A DNA stretch of 64,000 bases from Rosellinia necatrix (taxonomy: Eukaryota > Ascomycota > Sordariomycetes > Xylariales > Xylariaceae). Positions within the stretch are counted from its first letter, which is position 1, and the number at the start of each line of letters is the position of its first letter. Below are positions 37,100-48,474 of the stretch, piece by piece. The notes under the pieces were generated by a model. That model was not told the DNA's origin, ran no database searches, and saw only the letters and a list, made by a program, of their open reading frames with translations. The stretch spans positions 5,270,001 to 5,334,000 of the forward strand of contig JAGYVD010000003.1 of assembly GCA_021209875.1 (NCBI GenBank). The letters run 5' to 3'. The position numbers and the translations under genes are program-made.

Positions 37100-38465
37100 G
37101 AAGGTTGGGGAGTGGAGGGGGGAAGGAGGGGAGGAGGGGTAGGCTCGAACATACGCGGCCGTGGCAGCGAAGATCTCGGCCCGCCGGGCGTTCGTGACGA
37201 GGGCGATGCTGAGGGCGAAGAGGGAGGTGTAGGCGGCGATCATGCCCAGCCTGGGCGGCGTCGTCCCCGGAACGTAGTAGAAGCCGGCAAGATGGACCCG
37301 CCCAGGAACACGGCGGCCACGAGGATCGTGACGACGCTCACGGCCACGGACACAGCGCTCGTCGAAAGCGGCGGGTCTGGGTGCGGCCGTCGGGGGACAT
37401 CTCGGTCTGGGGAGAAAAGAAGGGGGAGGTGGGGTTAGCTTGGTTTTGGAGGTAAGTGGCAGTTTTTTTTTTCGGGAGGAGAGAAGGATTTAAGGGGGAG
37501 TGGGAAAGAAAAACGGAAGAAAGCAGGAGAATCTTAAAGGGTTGAGGGAAGGGGGGAAGGGGGGAAAGGGGGAAAAAAATAAAAAATTAAAAAAATGGGA
37601 AAGAGAGGAAAAGAGTTAAAAGGGGAAAGGGAAGGGGGAAAGGGAAGGGGGAAAGGGAAGGGGGAAAGGGGTTGAGGGCAGAAAACTAATTACATCTCCG
37701 GCCCAGTGGCTCCTCAGGAATCGCGAGAGGTAATCGAGTTCCACGGGGGGCGTTCAGGGCCACGAGGTCGTCCTCGTCGTCGAGGAACTTCTTGGCCTCG
37801 CCGCCGAGCGCCGGCTCAGGCCGCGAGAACCAGTGCCGCAGCGTGTCGAGGACCCGCCTGTTGGGCCGGCGCAGCTGCGCTATCTGGCTCTGGAGGAGGA
37901 GCGCCTCGTCTGGTATCGGGAGGTCCGCGATCATCCCCCCGGGGCTGTCAGCGATGTGTGTCGTCGTCTTCTGAGGTCTTCCTCCTGGCTTCGTGTCCAT
38001 GAACGGAAAAAAGAGGGAGGGAGGGAGGGAGGAGGAGGAGGGGGGAAGCAGGGTTATGTTCATGTTTACGGTCGACTTGGAAAGCTATGTAGATGACAGA
38101 GAGATAGGGAGGTAGGGGGGGTAGGTATAGTATAGGACGGGAGACGCCTTACGGTATTCCTTGATCTTCGACCGGAGCCCCGCCAGCAGCTCCATCCGCC
38201 ACCGGGCGCCGTCGTGGCCGGCCTCGCCGCGCCGGACCAGCGTCTCCCAGGTGCGCGCGGCGTCCTTGGCCCCGAGGTCCTCCTGCGCGTCCCGGGCGTC
38301 CTCCTTGTCGAAGTCGGCGAGCCGCTTCTCGATCGAGAGGAGCTCGCTCTGCAGGCATAGCAGGTTCCGCGCCGCGAGCCCGCCGAACTTCCGGAACACA
38401 CGAAGGTCTCGCCGTCGGGGTCGTGGGCGACCCAGCCGGCGACGGCGGCATAGCCTTCGAGCGGG
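37100..38465 (-). pseudogene. DUF6594 membrane protein, two apparent frameshifts
   Basis: Three coding pieces rebuild a DUF6594 protein: about 38460..38153, 37909..37694 and 37406..about 37145, with introns 38152..37910 (GTAAGG..CCAG) and 37693..37407 (GTAATT..CCAG). Family blocks are clear: FRKFGGLAARNLLCLQSEL, then LRSKIKEY-HEALLLQSQIAQL across the first intron, and the C-terminal helices VSVVTILVAAVFLGGSIL and LGMIAAYTSLFALSIALVTN-ARRAEIFAATAAY. Two breaks spoil the frame. At about 38398-38403 the sequence TTCGTGTGTTCCGG has two bases too many (GETFV ... FRKF). At about 37284-37290 the frame changes between GGSIL and FYYVPG. No start codon is visible before PIPLEGYAAVAGWVAHD. It may be a pseudogene, or the sequence may carry indel errors. 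The family's function is unknown. Confidence 0.75.
37621..37672 (+). repeat. G-rich minisatellite in DUF6594 intron
   Basis: Three to four units of GGGAAGGGGGAAA in tandem, preceded by further GGGGGAA runs from 37547. The G runs are on the plus strand (the template side of the minus-strand gene's RNA is C-rich). Could form a G-quadruplex. Confidence 0.75.
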
Positions 38466-38469
38466 ATAG

Positions 38470-39049
38470 GTCCTGGTTGGTGGTTACTTAGGTTCCTGTG
38501 CCTGTCGGCCCTGACACTCTCTTGCTCGTTAACAGGCTCTGTAGACGTATATAGGAGGACAGCCTACCCGGTTACTTTCAAAAATTATGGCCTGTATACG
38601 AGTTTTTGCCTGTCCGTATAATTACAGCATTTGCGGCTGACCACGATTCTCCCCGCGTGCGTGTGACGGTTGTCACCGGCCCCCCCGAGATTCGAATCAT
38701 TTCGAATTAGTCTACAACTAAAAGCCAGCGATTCCTTCGTGGAAATTCCTCTCCCATACTGACTATTGGGGATTACTTGGTATGTACATCGATTGTTTGT
38801 GCTGGTCCGATCTATGAAAGAAGCTATATTAGCCCTCGTCTCGCATGTAAATTCAGGGGCCTGTGTACCGAGCCCTATATGTCGAATCCTTATAGCCATA
38901 TATAAAGAGAAGCATAGGTATCACAGGTCCTGGAAGGATCGCAAAATGGCCGCTTAATGTCTTGAAGTTGATGAAGCCCAGTGCTAATAATTATATAATT
39001 ATTGGTTTTGTAAATTCTTTCTCGGCCTTAGCGACGTCTCTAACCTTAC
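38470..39049. other. Intergenic region between the two decayed genes
   Basis: No start codon or exon for either neighbour could be recognised here. The DUF6594 5' end and the retropepsin N-terminus should both lie in this stretch if intact, which supports truncation of both. AT-rich near 38985-39015. Confidence 0.45.
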
Positions 39050-40361
39050 CCGTCAACCGCCGCAGCTGCCAACCCAGGCTAGCGAGTGGGCGATAGACGG
39101 GAAGGCGATGGGCAAACCGATCACCGCACTGCCTACCTCTGGCGCAGACACATGTTTTATCTCGCTAGAAACAGCCATACTGCTGGGGCTCGATCCCAAG
39201 CCCGGGACGGATAGGACCGTAAAATTGGCAAACGGAACGAAGGTTGCTTCGCCGGGCGCAGTCGACGTGTCATGGAATTTCCTCAACGAGGAGGAAGCGC
39301 ACAATACGGCTTGTTGGATATTGCCCCGGTCTCCGCATCAAATCATCCTCGGCAGCAAGTTCCTGGGAGAGACCAAGTGCCTGACCACACACCGCCATCG
39401 GATTAGAATGAAGAGCGTGCCGGCGTCGGAATTTTTCCATGTGAGGCGCCTTGGGGAGAGGAAGCAGAGGCTATGGGGTTATCTCAGCGGTAAACCGGTC
39501 GCGGCACTGCTGGATACTGGCTCGGACGTCATGATCATGTCGCGGGACTATGCCTAGTGTCTCGGCCTGGAAATAGAAAGAGACGAGAAGGACATCGTCG
39601 AGCTCGAATTTGCGGATGGAACTACTGCTCTGACGAATGGCACTGTGAGAGATATCACCTGGGCATGTGGAGGCCACTCCATCAGACGTGACTTTCTTGT
39701 GCTCGATAATCTCAATGTCGACGTCATCCTGGCTAAGGATTATCTCTTCAAGATGGATGTTTTCTCAACATGTGAGGCATACCTTACAAACGACTACGAT
39801 GGCACATATGACTTGGGGTTTGTGGCATTCGTCTCGTTCGGATGTTTCGAAAGGCCTTTGACGCAGCGCTAGAAAGGTTAGAGAACAATAGCATTGAGGA
39901 TGGTACGATATTCGCAACCCAAGAGATTTGCTCCTCTTTCTCTCCCTCTCTCCCCCCCCTCTCTCTTTCGTCTGTACTGACCCTCCCAGCAGCACCGCAG
40001 GACGCCTTCAGCCAAACCATGATCAACCGAGAATGGGCGCGTCGAGACAGGATCCGCGACGAGATCGGGCTCCTCGACGAGGGCGGGCGCGCCGACGCCG
40101 AGGCTGCCGAAGCACGGCGTCAGGGGCAGTGGGAGGCGGCCAGAGCGGATCACCGAAGGGGAAGGGCACGGGCGCAGGCGTCGAGCCCACCCCTCGCGTC
40201 GACCACCGAGGGGGGCGGCAGGTCGTCGCCCCAAGAAAATTCCGGCCGCGGCGCCCTGAAAACGCACTGTCTCACCTCCGGTGGCCCAAGCGAGTCCAGA
40301 TCTCCACACGCTTATTACCTCGTGGGAGAAACGGTAGCGCTCGTGTACCTGAAAATATAGG
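39050..40361 (+). pseudogene. Tandem retropepsin-like protein, interrupted
   Basis: Two retropepsin-like aspartyl protease domains lie in one frame. Domain 1 (39108-39400) has ALPTSGADTCFISLETA and ends HQIILGSKFLGE; the catalytic Asp position is Thr. Domain 2 (from about 39475) keeps the active-site form ALLDTGSDVMIMS and ends NVDVILAKDYLFKMD. An in-frame TAG at 39555-39557 falls 9 codons after the DTG motif, between RDYA and CLGLEIERD, with homology continuing in the same frame. Near 39835-39845 the coding sense moves to another frame (FRKAFDAALERLENN). A likely intron at 39903-39990 (G|GTACGA .. CTGAC .. CAG) then leads to AAPQDAFSQTM and a charged Arg/Glu-rich tail ending about 40360. No start codon was found. 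Such fungal genes seem to be domesticated from retroelements; this copy looks dead. Confidence 0.7.
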
Positions 40362-41150
40362 CTTACAGGGAATATGACTCTAGATGCTTATATGAGGTGC
40401 TGAGATATGCCTGGAAGGATAACTGATAGGTAGCATAGACGGATAACAGAGTTGTAATCATACAAGTCAGTATGATGATCAACAGCAACATAGATATCAG
40501 CAGGAAATATGCGACTTAGAAACCAGTTATTCCTTTGACGAGTAGAGCTTGGCTGATGACTAACTTGATGCTTGCCCTAGCTAGTGCAAAGTATAATCAA
40601 GAAGCGCCGAATATGAGCTGGATATGAGATCAAGTACTCGGTCCACCTGTATAAGTTTAGTTTTTTTTTTTTTAAAAAAAAAAAAAAAAAGAAGGCTTGC
40701 CAGTCTAAGAAATCCTGATCGCTCTACTGATGTGGCTTTCGATTATAGTACCCAGGGGGAGGGGCTTCAACCACGTCTCATAATAGGCGCTTCAAGTTTC
40801 GATCTTTCACAACAACTCATTCAACTCGCAAGGCGTGTCCCTATGAGTCGTTAGGTGGGAGTGAGTCAGCTAGAAAGTATAATAGGATATACCCATGTGA
40901 GGAGTATGTCATACTCGGTCCGGGTGCTCTAGTTTTGACCGGATAGTATGTACAAAGTTGAGGCTTAAACACCCCTAAGATTCCCTCGGCTTCTCTCATC
41001 CACCTTGAGCTTAGCGGTCCGTCTTCTTTTAACCTTTCCCCCAAACCATCTCCCCAAGTATATCTATCAGATGCGGCCAGCTTGGCCAGACTCCCACTAA
41101 TCTATTCCGTCAAAAGTCTTTCCCCCCTTGGAACAATAGCTCAGCCCACG
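40362..41150. other. Intergenic region upstream of the Asp-rich secreted protein
   Basis: Holds a T/A homopolymer hairpin-like run at 40661-40691 (12 T followed by 17 A) and no credible gene. Confidence 0.5.
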
Positions 41151-42056
41151 ATGAAGATAACTACCGCTGCGGCCGCCATTATCGGCATCGCCGCGGCCAC
41201 GACCGACATATCGTCCCTCCCCGACGGCGTATACAGGGTCAAGGCCCTGAAAAACAGCCTGTTCGACTACGAGAAGGCCCTCAAACTCCAATTGGGCAAC
41301 CGGGCAATCTCACCGGGCCCACTGGCGAATCTCCGGCCGCGCTTCAACAACGCCAGCATCGACGACTCTAGCGTGGAAGAAGATAACCCAGAAGAGCAGG
41401 AAGATGATGAGGACAACGACGGCGATTATGATGACTATGATGATGACGATGATGATGAAGACGACGACGATGACGACGACGACGACGACGATGGCGTCGA
41501 CGAGCAGTACACGGGACACTGCAAAAAGGCGTTCCCGTACCACCCGAGCCGGCGGAACCGGTGCATCCGGGGCTGGCGGGTGCTGAACGGGACGGACTAC
41601 CAGCGGGCGGCGGGGCTGTTCACGGACTGGCTGTCGTGGTCGCACCGCGGCTTCGTGCCGCGGCACGAGGCGCGGTTCGCCAAGTCCGGGACGGCCGTCG
41701 TCGGCGCCTGCATCACGCGCCACCGGCGCATGATGGTGTGCGAGCGCGAGCTCGGCTTCGCCATGGACTACGCCGACCGCCGCTGCGCCTCCCCGGCCGA
41801 CGACCCCCGCGGCCCCGCCCCGGCCCCCGACGGCCCCGGCCCCGTCGGCACCCACGTCTGCGTCGGCTACTGGCACAAGTCCTACTTCCGCTTCCACGCC
41901 GCCGAGGCGCCCCTCCGCTGCGAGTGCCGCGCCCACGCCCGCCCGGAGGACCGCCGGGGTGTCGATGGTGGTGGCGGCGATGACGGTGATGACGATGGTG
42001 TTGGGGCTTTCCCTCCTCCTCCTCCTCCTTCTGCTCCCCTTGGGTTAGATGGTTAG
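41151..42056 (+). CDS. Secreted Asp-rich, Cys-containing protein of unknown function
   Basis: A single-exon 301-residue protein. I do not recognise the family. ATG 41151 is preferred over the in-frame upstream start at 41082 because it places a hydrophobic signal-like segment (KITTAAAAIIGIAAATTD) at the N-terminus. Residues about 80-122 are almost all Asp/Glu, including a run of 11 Asp. The C-terminal half has eight Cys (GHCKKAF, RCIRGW, ACITR, VCERE, RCASP, HVCVG, CEC), many His/Tyr/Trp, and a G/D-rich and poly-Pro tail. The second half is encoded by DNA with very high GC, unlike its flanks. The mix of a signal peptide, a polyanionic block and paired Cys suggests a secreted or wall-bound protein, possibly cation binding or effector-like; this is inference only. 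Confidence 0.65.
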   Translation: MKITTAAAAIIGIAAATTDISSLPDGVYRVKALKNSLFDYEKALKLQLGNRAISPGPLANLRPRFNNASIDDSSVEEDNPEEQEDDEDNDGDYDDYDDDDDDEDDDDDDDDDDDGVDEQYTGHCKKAFPYHPSRRNRCIRGWRVLNGTDYQRAAGLFTDWLSWSHRGFVPRHEARFAKSGTAVVGACITRHRRMMVCERELGFAMDYADRRCASPADDPRGPAPAPDGPGPVGTHVCVGYWHKSYFRFHAAEAPLRCECRAHARPEDRRGVDGGGGDDGDDDGVGAFPPPPPPSAPLGLDG

Positions 42057-42659
42057 CTCTGTTGCATATATCATGCGTACGCACATACCTACGCAAACAC
42101 ACATTACCAAAAAAAAAAAAAGGAAATGAGAGAAATTAGAATCGCGAATATGGGATCCTGATCATCTTGAGCGGACTATGAAATCTAAACTCGGGCTTGT
42201 CGGGAAGGAGGCAGGCATACAGATGTGATAGCATTGCATTCCAGAGCCGGAGATTTTGGCCTCAAATAACGGCCGAATGGTATGAGGCTAAAGTTCCCGG
42301 GACATTACTCTCCACTAAGTGGTTTTCACCCAAATAAACAAATCTGGTATCGATTGATTTTGCGCCGACATAGCAGAATATCTGTACTATGGGGCCTTGT
42401 CTTCGTGTATCATAAAATCAAGACCTAGGATGGTGCCAACACGTAAACTTTCGCGTGAGCAGGAATGAGGGGGTCACGCGTCACTCGTGAGAAGGCAGAT
42501 ATGAGATCATGAGCTGGTCGGTCGTATGACGCTTGTAAATATGTATGTAGCCATGTGACCGGAATCGGGTATGGGGTGATTGCATTCCAAAAAAACTAAT
42601 TAGGTTTCAAAGAACCAACCCTTCTATTCCATTCCAATACTTCATCCCCTTGCCGACTC
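42057..42659. other. Intergenic region between convergent genes
   Basis: Separates the 3' ends of the Asp-rich gene (plus) and the GH127 gene (minus). An A run at 42110-42121 is present. Nothing else recognised. Confidence 0.5.
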
Positions 42660-45451
42660 TTATTCAGTATCAAGGTCAACCGGATCGAGTTTTACTTTCG
42701 GAAGATGCGCCATGTGAACCTTAGCGCTAGCAAAAGGAACGAACCGGGCGTTGAAAGGTTTACCCTTAGCCTGAGGATTCAGCGGGGGATCCGCAGGCGA
42801 GTCCCACGCGATCGGCCAGTCGATCTCTGTGGCGGCAATGCGGAGCTCGACGGGCGGCGCACCGAAGGCCCAAACCGGGTTCGCCAGCTTCGAGGTGTCG
42901 GACGTCACAACCTTGATCTGCGACGGATCGATGGCGATGTTCCAAAGATCTGTGGTCTCAACGATGTGGTCTCGCGTCTGTGGTGTCGTGCTTGAGGAGT
43001 CGACGAGGGACCCTCCGTCGTAGGTGACGGGATCTCGCGTCGTTTCGTTGAAGTTGAGAGCGAGGCTGTATAGTAATTGGCCGTAATACACCGCCGCCGT
43101 GTTATTGGCGAGTTCCACAACACGCGGCTCTGTCTGGAGGTTCACAGATATCTTGCTCTGCCCACCAGGAACGTCAAACTTCTGCAGACCGCTATCTGCT
43201 GGGGTAATCTTGACACTGGCGTCACTTGAAGGCCCTGTTACCGTGCTCGACGGGTTGGCCCAACTTGGAATTCGAACGTAGAATGCGAAAGCATCATCAG
43301 CCGATATTGAGTAGCTCAAATCCATGCCAAACGGATAATTAGTGTCAACTGAGATGGTGACTGCGTTATTCCCCAACTTGGTAGAGACACTTCCGGGAGA
43401 GAGGAAGACGTGGGCGATACCTTCGTCTTCCGTGCCCACAAAGGAGTTGGCAAGAAACTTCGGGTAACCTTGTGGGTGGTTTACAGCGCAGCAAGGCTAT
43501 TAACATGTTTAGTAACTTCACCGGATAGCCAATGGGGTACAATACTGACGTAGTCTGGTTCTAAACCGAACACGTTCCCATAACTTCCCACAACATCCCA
43601 CATCTGGGGGTGTTCTGTGAGATTTCTTGACCATGGCTAAAGACTATCAGCAGTTCGTCTTATTTATTTCGGAACAACTTAGGTTACCTGGTTCTCCTGT
43701 TGGACATACTGATGTGACCACCAGTCAGGCCATATCTGACCTGGGAAGGCGTTAAATGCGGTAAGTTCCGCCCAGTCGGCGATATCGTTGTCCGCTAGAT
43801 ATTGGTATACCCAAGAGAGAGAGAACATCAGTTCCGTAGAGGTACAGAGCTCGGAGCCTCTGCTAGGATTATTATCGGTGATCGCTTCATCGCCAATGAT
43901 AGACCCAGCGATGGACTTATGATACTTTGCAACCAGATCGACTGCTGTTCTGGTCTGAGTTTTCAGTGCCTCGTCGTGGGATGTGCGGTATATAGCAAGA
44001 GGAAACCGGATCGCTATCCCGAATTAATACTCATCCCAAAGCATCACCCATAATCTACTTTGGTTTTCTTACCCTCTGCTAAATTAACAGCATGTGTGAA
44101 TAGCCACGGGTATGACTGCTCTCTCGGGGCATATACAACCCCGGGAAATGTACCCTCAACGAAAAAATTTCGCCAATCGAGACCAAACTATAGATTAAAA
44201 GTTAGCCATGAAAGTAGTTGAACTCTAGGGGGGTGCATGTCATAGATCAACATCCACTGTAGTTCTCCGAACATGCCCCGAGTTACCTTTATTCCTGGAG
44301 GGTTACTGTTGGTGGAGAGGAGGGGGGAGAGGAGGGGGGAGAGGAGGGGGGAGAGGAGGGGAAGGGGTTCAATCAAACATGCGGATTACATACTTCTGCG
44401 TTCCCTTGAATCATGAGTTCCATGGTTTCCCATAGCAATTCAGAGTTATTTTTAGGGTGATTTTCGTAAAGCCATTGTAATGGAATATGCACTATAATAC
44501 TTGATGTCAGTAATTGTTTGATTTGCGCATGTGTCGTGGGGGCACAAAAGAGGTTTGAGGGTATAACGTTGGGCCAGAGAGAGGCTCTGCTACCAAGATG
44601 ACCAAAGTGGGAAGAGGGTAAACTGAGAGTTACATACTTTCATGAGCTCTTGCTGCCCCCCACCCGTCTCCGTCAAAAACATCGCCCTCCCTCGGAATCA
44701 AACCTGTGAAGTTATTTTGAAGCATGCTGTGAGTGACCTTTATATATCGGTACATGGCATCGACTATCCTGTCCGTCTCAGAAGGGTCTGCTTGAGCATA
44801 TTGCTATGAGATGTCGTTAGTGCTTCGCCTGTAGGATCCCAACACGGTTCAACCCGCAATCTAAGGCCTCCCAGAGCGGGCGGGTTGGGGCGAGAAGAAG
44901 ACCACGGCATACGTACCATAAGTCCATTCATAATATAGCACCGCCCCCATAAACCCCGAGTCTGAGGCGTTGTCTCTGGGCCGAGCCAGCCATCCTCTTG
45001 CTGATTGGCAAGAATGTAGTCCAAGAATGCTTTGACCTGCCCCTTCAACGCCGGGTCATCGAGACCAAAAGCGAGAGGAACGAGGCCATTGAACCAATAA
45101 GGGGCGGATTCATGGAGATCAGAGTACTCTGAATTACCCCCGAGCCATTTTGAATCTTTAACAAAACGATAAAAGTTAAACAAGTTGCCGGCAAGACCAG
45201 AAGCTGACTTCTTTAACTGATCCTTAAGCCACCCTTGAGGTTTCACTGAACCAAGCGGCAGGGCCTGGTATACTGGCTGTACAACTGGTCCCTTGTCAGC
45301 GAGATTTCATAGCCCCATCAAATCAGTGCTCACGCTCATGGTTGCTCCTAATCCCTGTGGATTGTTTAATTTGAGGGTGGGCCACAGTGCTGGTGCCCAG
45401 AAAGGTCACCACAGCCGCAAGGGCTTTCTTGACGCTGATCGAGCCAGTCAT
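42660..45451 (-). CDS. Secreted GH127-type glycoside hydrolase (beta-L-arabinofuranosidase-like, former DUF1680)
   Basis: Eight exons (45451..45334, 45284..44917, 44803..44638, 44491..44394, 44187..44073, 44013..43688, 43636..43550, 43496..42660) join in consistent phase to 704 residues. A signal peptide is visible (MTGSISVKKALAAVVTFLGT). Family blocks follow: PLGSVKPQGWLKDQLK, the barrel blocks ESAPYWFNGLVPLA, QEDGWLGP and IPLQWLYENHP, and two zinc-site motifs. In GH127, zinc is held by Glu-x-Cys and a Cys-Cys pair, one Cys being the nucleophile. Here these are E343-L-C345 (GSELCTSTE) and C428-C429 (PCCAVNHPQG). The C-terminal 280 residues form the beta-sandwich part. It probably removes beta-L-arabinofuranose from plant polymers or glycoproteins. 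One intron is only 49 nt; intron 4 carries a G-rich minisatellite. Confidence 0.9.
44316..44361 (+). repeat. G-rich minisatellite in GH127 intron 4
   Basis: Four units of GGAGAGGAGGGG in tandem. It lies between the donor at 44393 and the acceptor at 44188 of the minus-strand gene, so the transcript is C/T-rich here. The G-rich strand has many GGGG runs and could form a quadruplex. Confidence 0.8.
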
Positions 45452-48400
45452 TGGTAGGACAATAATATTCCGAAAAATATAGAGGGCAATGTATAGAAAA
45501 TAACAGGCTCCCAAGAAATGGACTAACGAAAGCAAGGCGGTGTCGCTACAGGGTTCTCATTGGCCTCTCACTTCGACGACGATGCCTATGTGATACGATC
45601 TTCTTAGACGGAACAGCTCTAGAAGGCCTGCCTGGTGGAAAGGGCGGCGGTAGGGCACGGAATCCCGAGGCTGGGAAAGCGCGGAGACAAACACACTCCT
45701 TTGTTCCCTTTTATATAGGACAGGCCGACCCAGAGATATATGCGCCCACATACACATGCACCCGCGAAGCTTAATACTACCCCAGATTTCCCCTCGGCTC
45801 TATCCCCGGTGTCATCTTGACAACACATCGACTTGCTGCTGCCACTTGATTCGGCCAGGGGCCGCCGTAAGCCGTGTAACATGCATGTACACGAAGACGA
45901 GGCAAGGCAAGGCCCTGCTGCCCCGCCCGCTCGAATGCCACCTTGGAATCCTCCCATTCGCGATGCGTCTTCCCCTCAGTGTCCACGGTTAAATGATCTG
46001 GTGGTAACTTCCACGTGACAGAACCCTATCACAGAGTCGTGTTGGGTCCGTTTGCGTCCTTGAGTGGTACAAAAGGTGGAAGCTAGACAGAGAGACCAGT
46101 CTGAAGATCAGTTTTAGTCCCGGTCGTGTGGTCGGGGCTCGATGCTGCCCTACCGACACCGCACCGCTTTTGATGCGACCGTCAGACGAGGCCGTTCTGA
46201 TCTGCATGTGCTATGACAGCACTTTACGTCGCGTGCCCCGAATTGAGCACCCATTAACTAGATCTAGCATCCCGTGTTGCTGCCGGGTAATTTCAACGTG
46301 CGGGCGAGTCCGGCGATCGGGCTTTACGATTGGTCCTTGGCGCACTGTGGTCTCAACAAAGACCCTGACTGGCACTGACGGAGATGCATGGTGAGAAGCG
46401 CCGGGCTACCGGTCAACAACATGGCCCCGAATCGCAACCACCGCCGCTTTGGGATAGTGGAAAGGACGATCATATCGCGGTGGCGCACACTGAATGGTAA
46501 GGCGAATGATATATTTTGCTTCTACTCCGCACTCCGGGTGTTTCTGTTGTAATGGTGTCATGTCCTCTCGTCTCGGCCTTGGTGGACTATCTATTCATAC
46601 TTCCCCTCTTCCTTTCTGCTCCGCATTAGTTGCGAGTGGGAGATAAATGAGGGGTGTGATATCCAGGAGGCTGACGCTTGACCAGAAACCTAACCGCCGA
46701 AAGCCACGATGCCGCAACACGAGCTTCTCTTAAACCCACAGTGTACGAAAAGGGTCCTCGGAAGACAGCCGCAAACCCTAGCCTCGAAGGGATAGAAACG
46801 CACCAGACCGGTTTATCTCACGCCCGCTGCAATTCGGGCAGGCGTTTCGGCGCTACACCCGCCAATTGCCACATGCATCGGCAGTGCATCTAGTGTCGAA
46901 CTACTACGTGCCTATCGTAGGCCTGACGTCACAAAGAAGAGCGATATGCGAGGATTCAACCTCCAGCATAATTGCAAGACAACAACCCGGAAATTGCGGT
47001 GTTCAATATAAACCACTCAGCCCCAGCTACATTATAAGCTTGATTCTGAGATACGCAATCCGGTCGGATGTGGCTGGCATGCTCGATAACACTGGGCACA
47101 GTACTTGCATGGCCAAGGGGAGGGCATAAAATACTCGGGAACGTGCCGGAATCGAGAACCTGAGTCTTAGTAGTAGTAGTCTGTGAGATAGCCTGTGAGA
47201 TAACCTGTGAGACATGTGTTATACACTCTGCGGAAAGAAAAAGGAAAATTGCCAGCTCGGTGAAGGCAATGTTCCAGTGCGCACACGTCGGTCAGTCAAG
47301 TCACCTTTAAATTGACCTTGAACATTATGCCTGACAGGCAGACAGGGGGGAGCTACAAGAACCTGACCCCACTCGGGAAGAAGTAAGCTCGGACCACATT
47401 GCCAGGTTTACGAGCTTGTTGAACTAGCTCTGGACCCGCTTTTATTGTGGGGGCATACCAGGTAGGGTAGGTACCTAGTGTTTATTGAGCTTGGCGGCCG
47501 GCGCCGTTTACACGACCGATTTATACGACCAATGATGGTATGGCATCTTATCAAAGCTCAAATTACGTCAGTGCTCTTGTCACTCCTTTTAGCTTTATCT
47601 TCTCTCCATCCAGAAACAGAGCCGACGAGAATAGAACAAGCTCGGGATGGAGAGTCACTAACTGATATCACAGGCCCTTGCAGAAGACAGGCCAAGACGG
47701 GCTGAAACCTGAAGTCAGAAATTAGTGAACGATATGGGTATAGTTATCGCAGAACGACAGGTGAATGCAACAAGGGGGTCACCGGATTGGGCAGAGCAGC
47801 CACCACGATGATATACAGCCACAGCCAGGAAACAGCAGCAATGTCCCGAGGTCGTTCCTACGTGCTATTAACTACATGATACAAGTATTTAAGCGGAAGG
47901 GTAGGTATGTTCTGGGGGTTGGGGGTCAAGATGAGTAGGAAGGAAGGTAAGACAAAAGAAAAGAAAAGCCGCCTCTCGAAACCCTCCGACAGACCCCCCT
48001 GGGTAAACTCCGATCTATCGATACTGCGAATAAGACTATTAGGGGATTTGTGTGGTGCACCCAGCATCGGCAAGAGCCATCTGCAAGAGCAAGACGGTTA
48101 AATACTTCAATAACGATAAAAAAAGGTACGTAGTACGTCGCATATGCGATGACTGTCGCTCCTTCCCGTGTGCGGCAACCAACGGCGACTCTCGCTTCCC
48201 GGCGCATCGCATCCTGCTGTAACCATGGCCCTGGGTGGTACGACCAAACGAACGGCCAGCCACGTTTCTGACTCGTTTGCCTGCCTGTTCCGCCGCCCAT
48301 CGACCTCGCCTCGTCTTCTCTCCCACTGCGCCAGAACCTACACACATCGACGTTATACGTCTAAAAGAAACTAACACCTGCCACTAACACCTGCCACTCC

Positions 48401-48474
48401 CAGTTCATCACAATCCACTGCTATAAAAAGTATAAAAAAATAATAAAAATACAAAAAAAAAACAAAACCCGACA
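45452..48474. other. Intergenic region, 3.0 kb
   Basis: No gene recognised. Short direct repeats occur at 47175-47213 (CTGTGAGATA units) and 48373-48400 (AACACCTGCCACT twice). The start of the DUF3602 gene is preceded by an A-rich stretch (48425-48470). Confidence 0.5.

Noticed and set aside
46128..46394. Frames in the 45.5-48.5 kb intergenic region
   Set aside because: All are under 100 codons, overlap each other on both strands and show no domain or exon logic.
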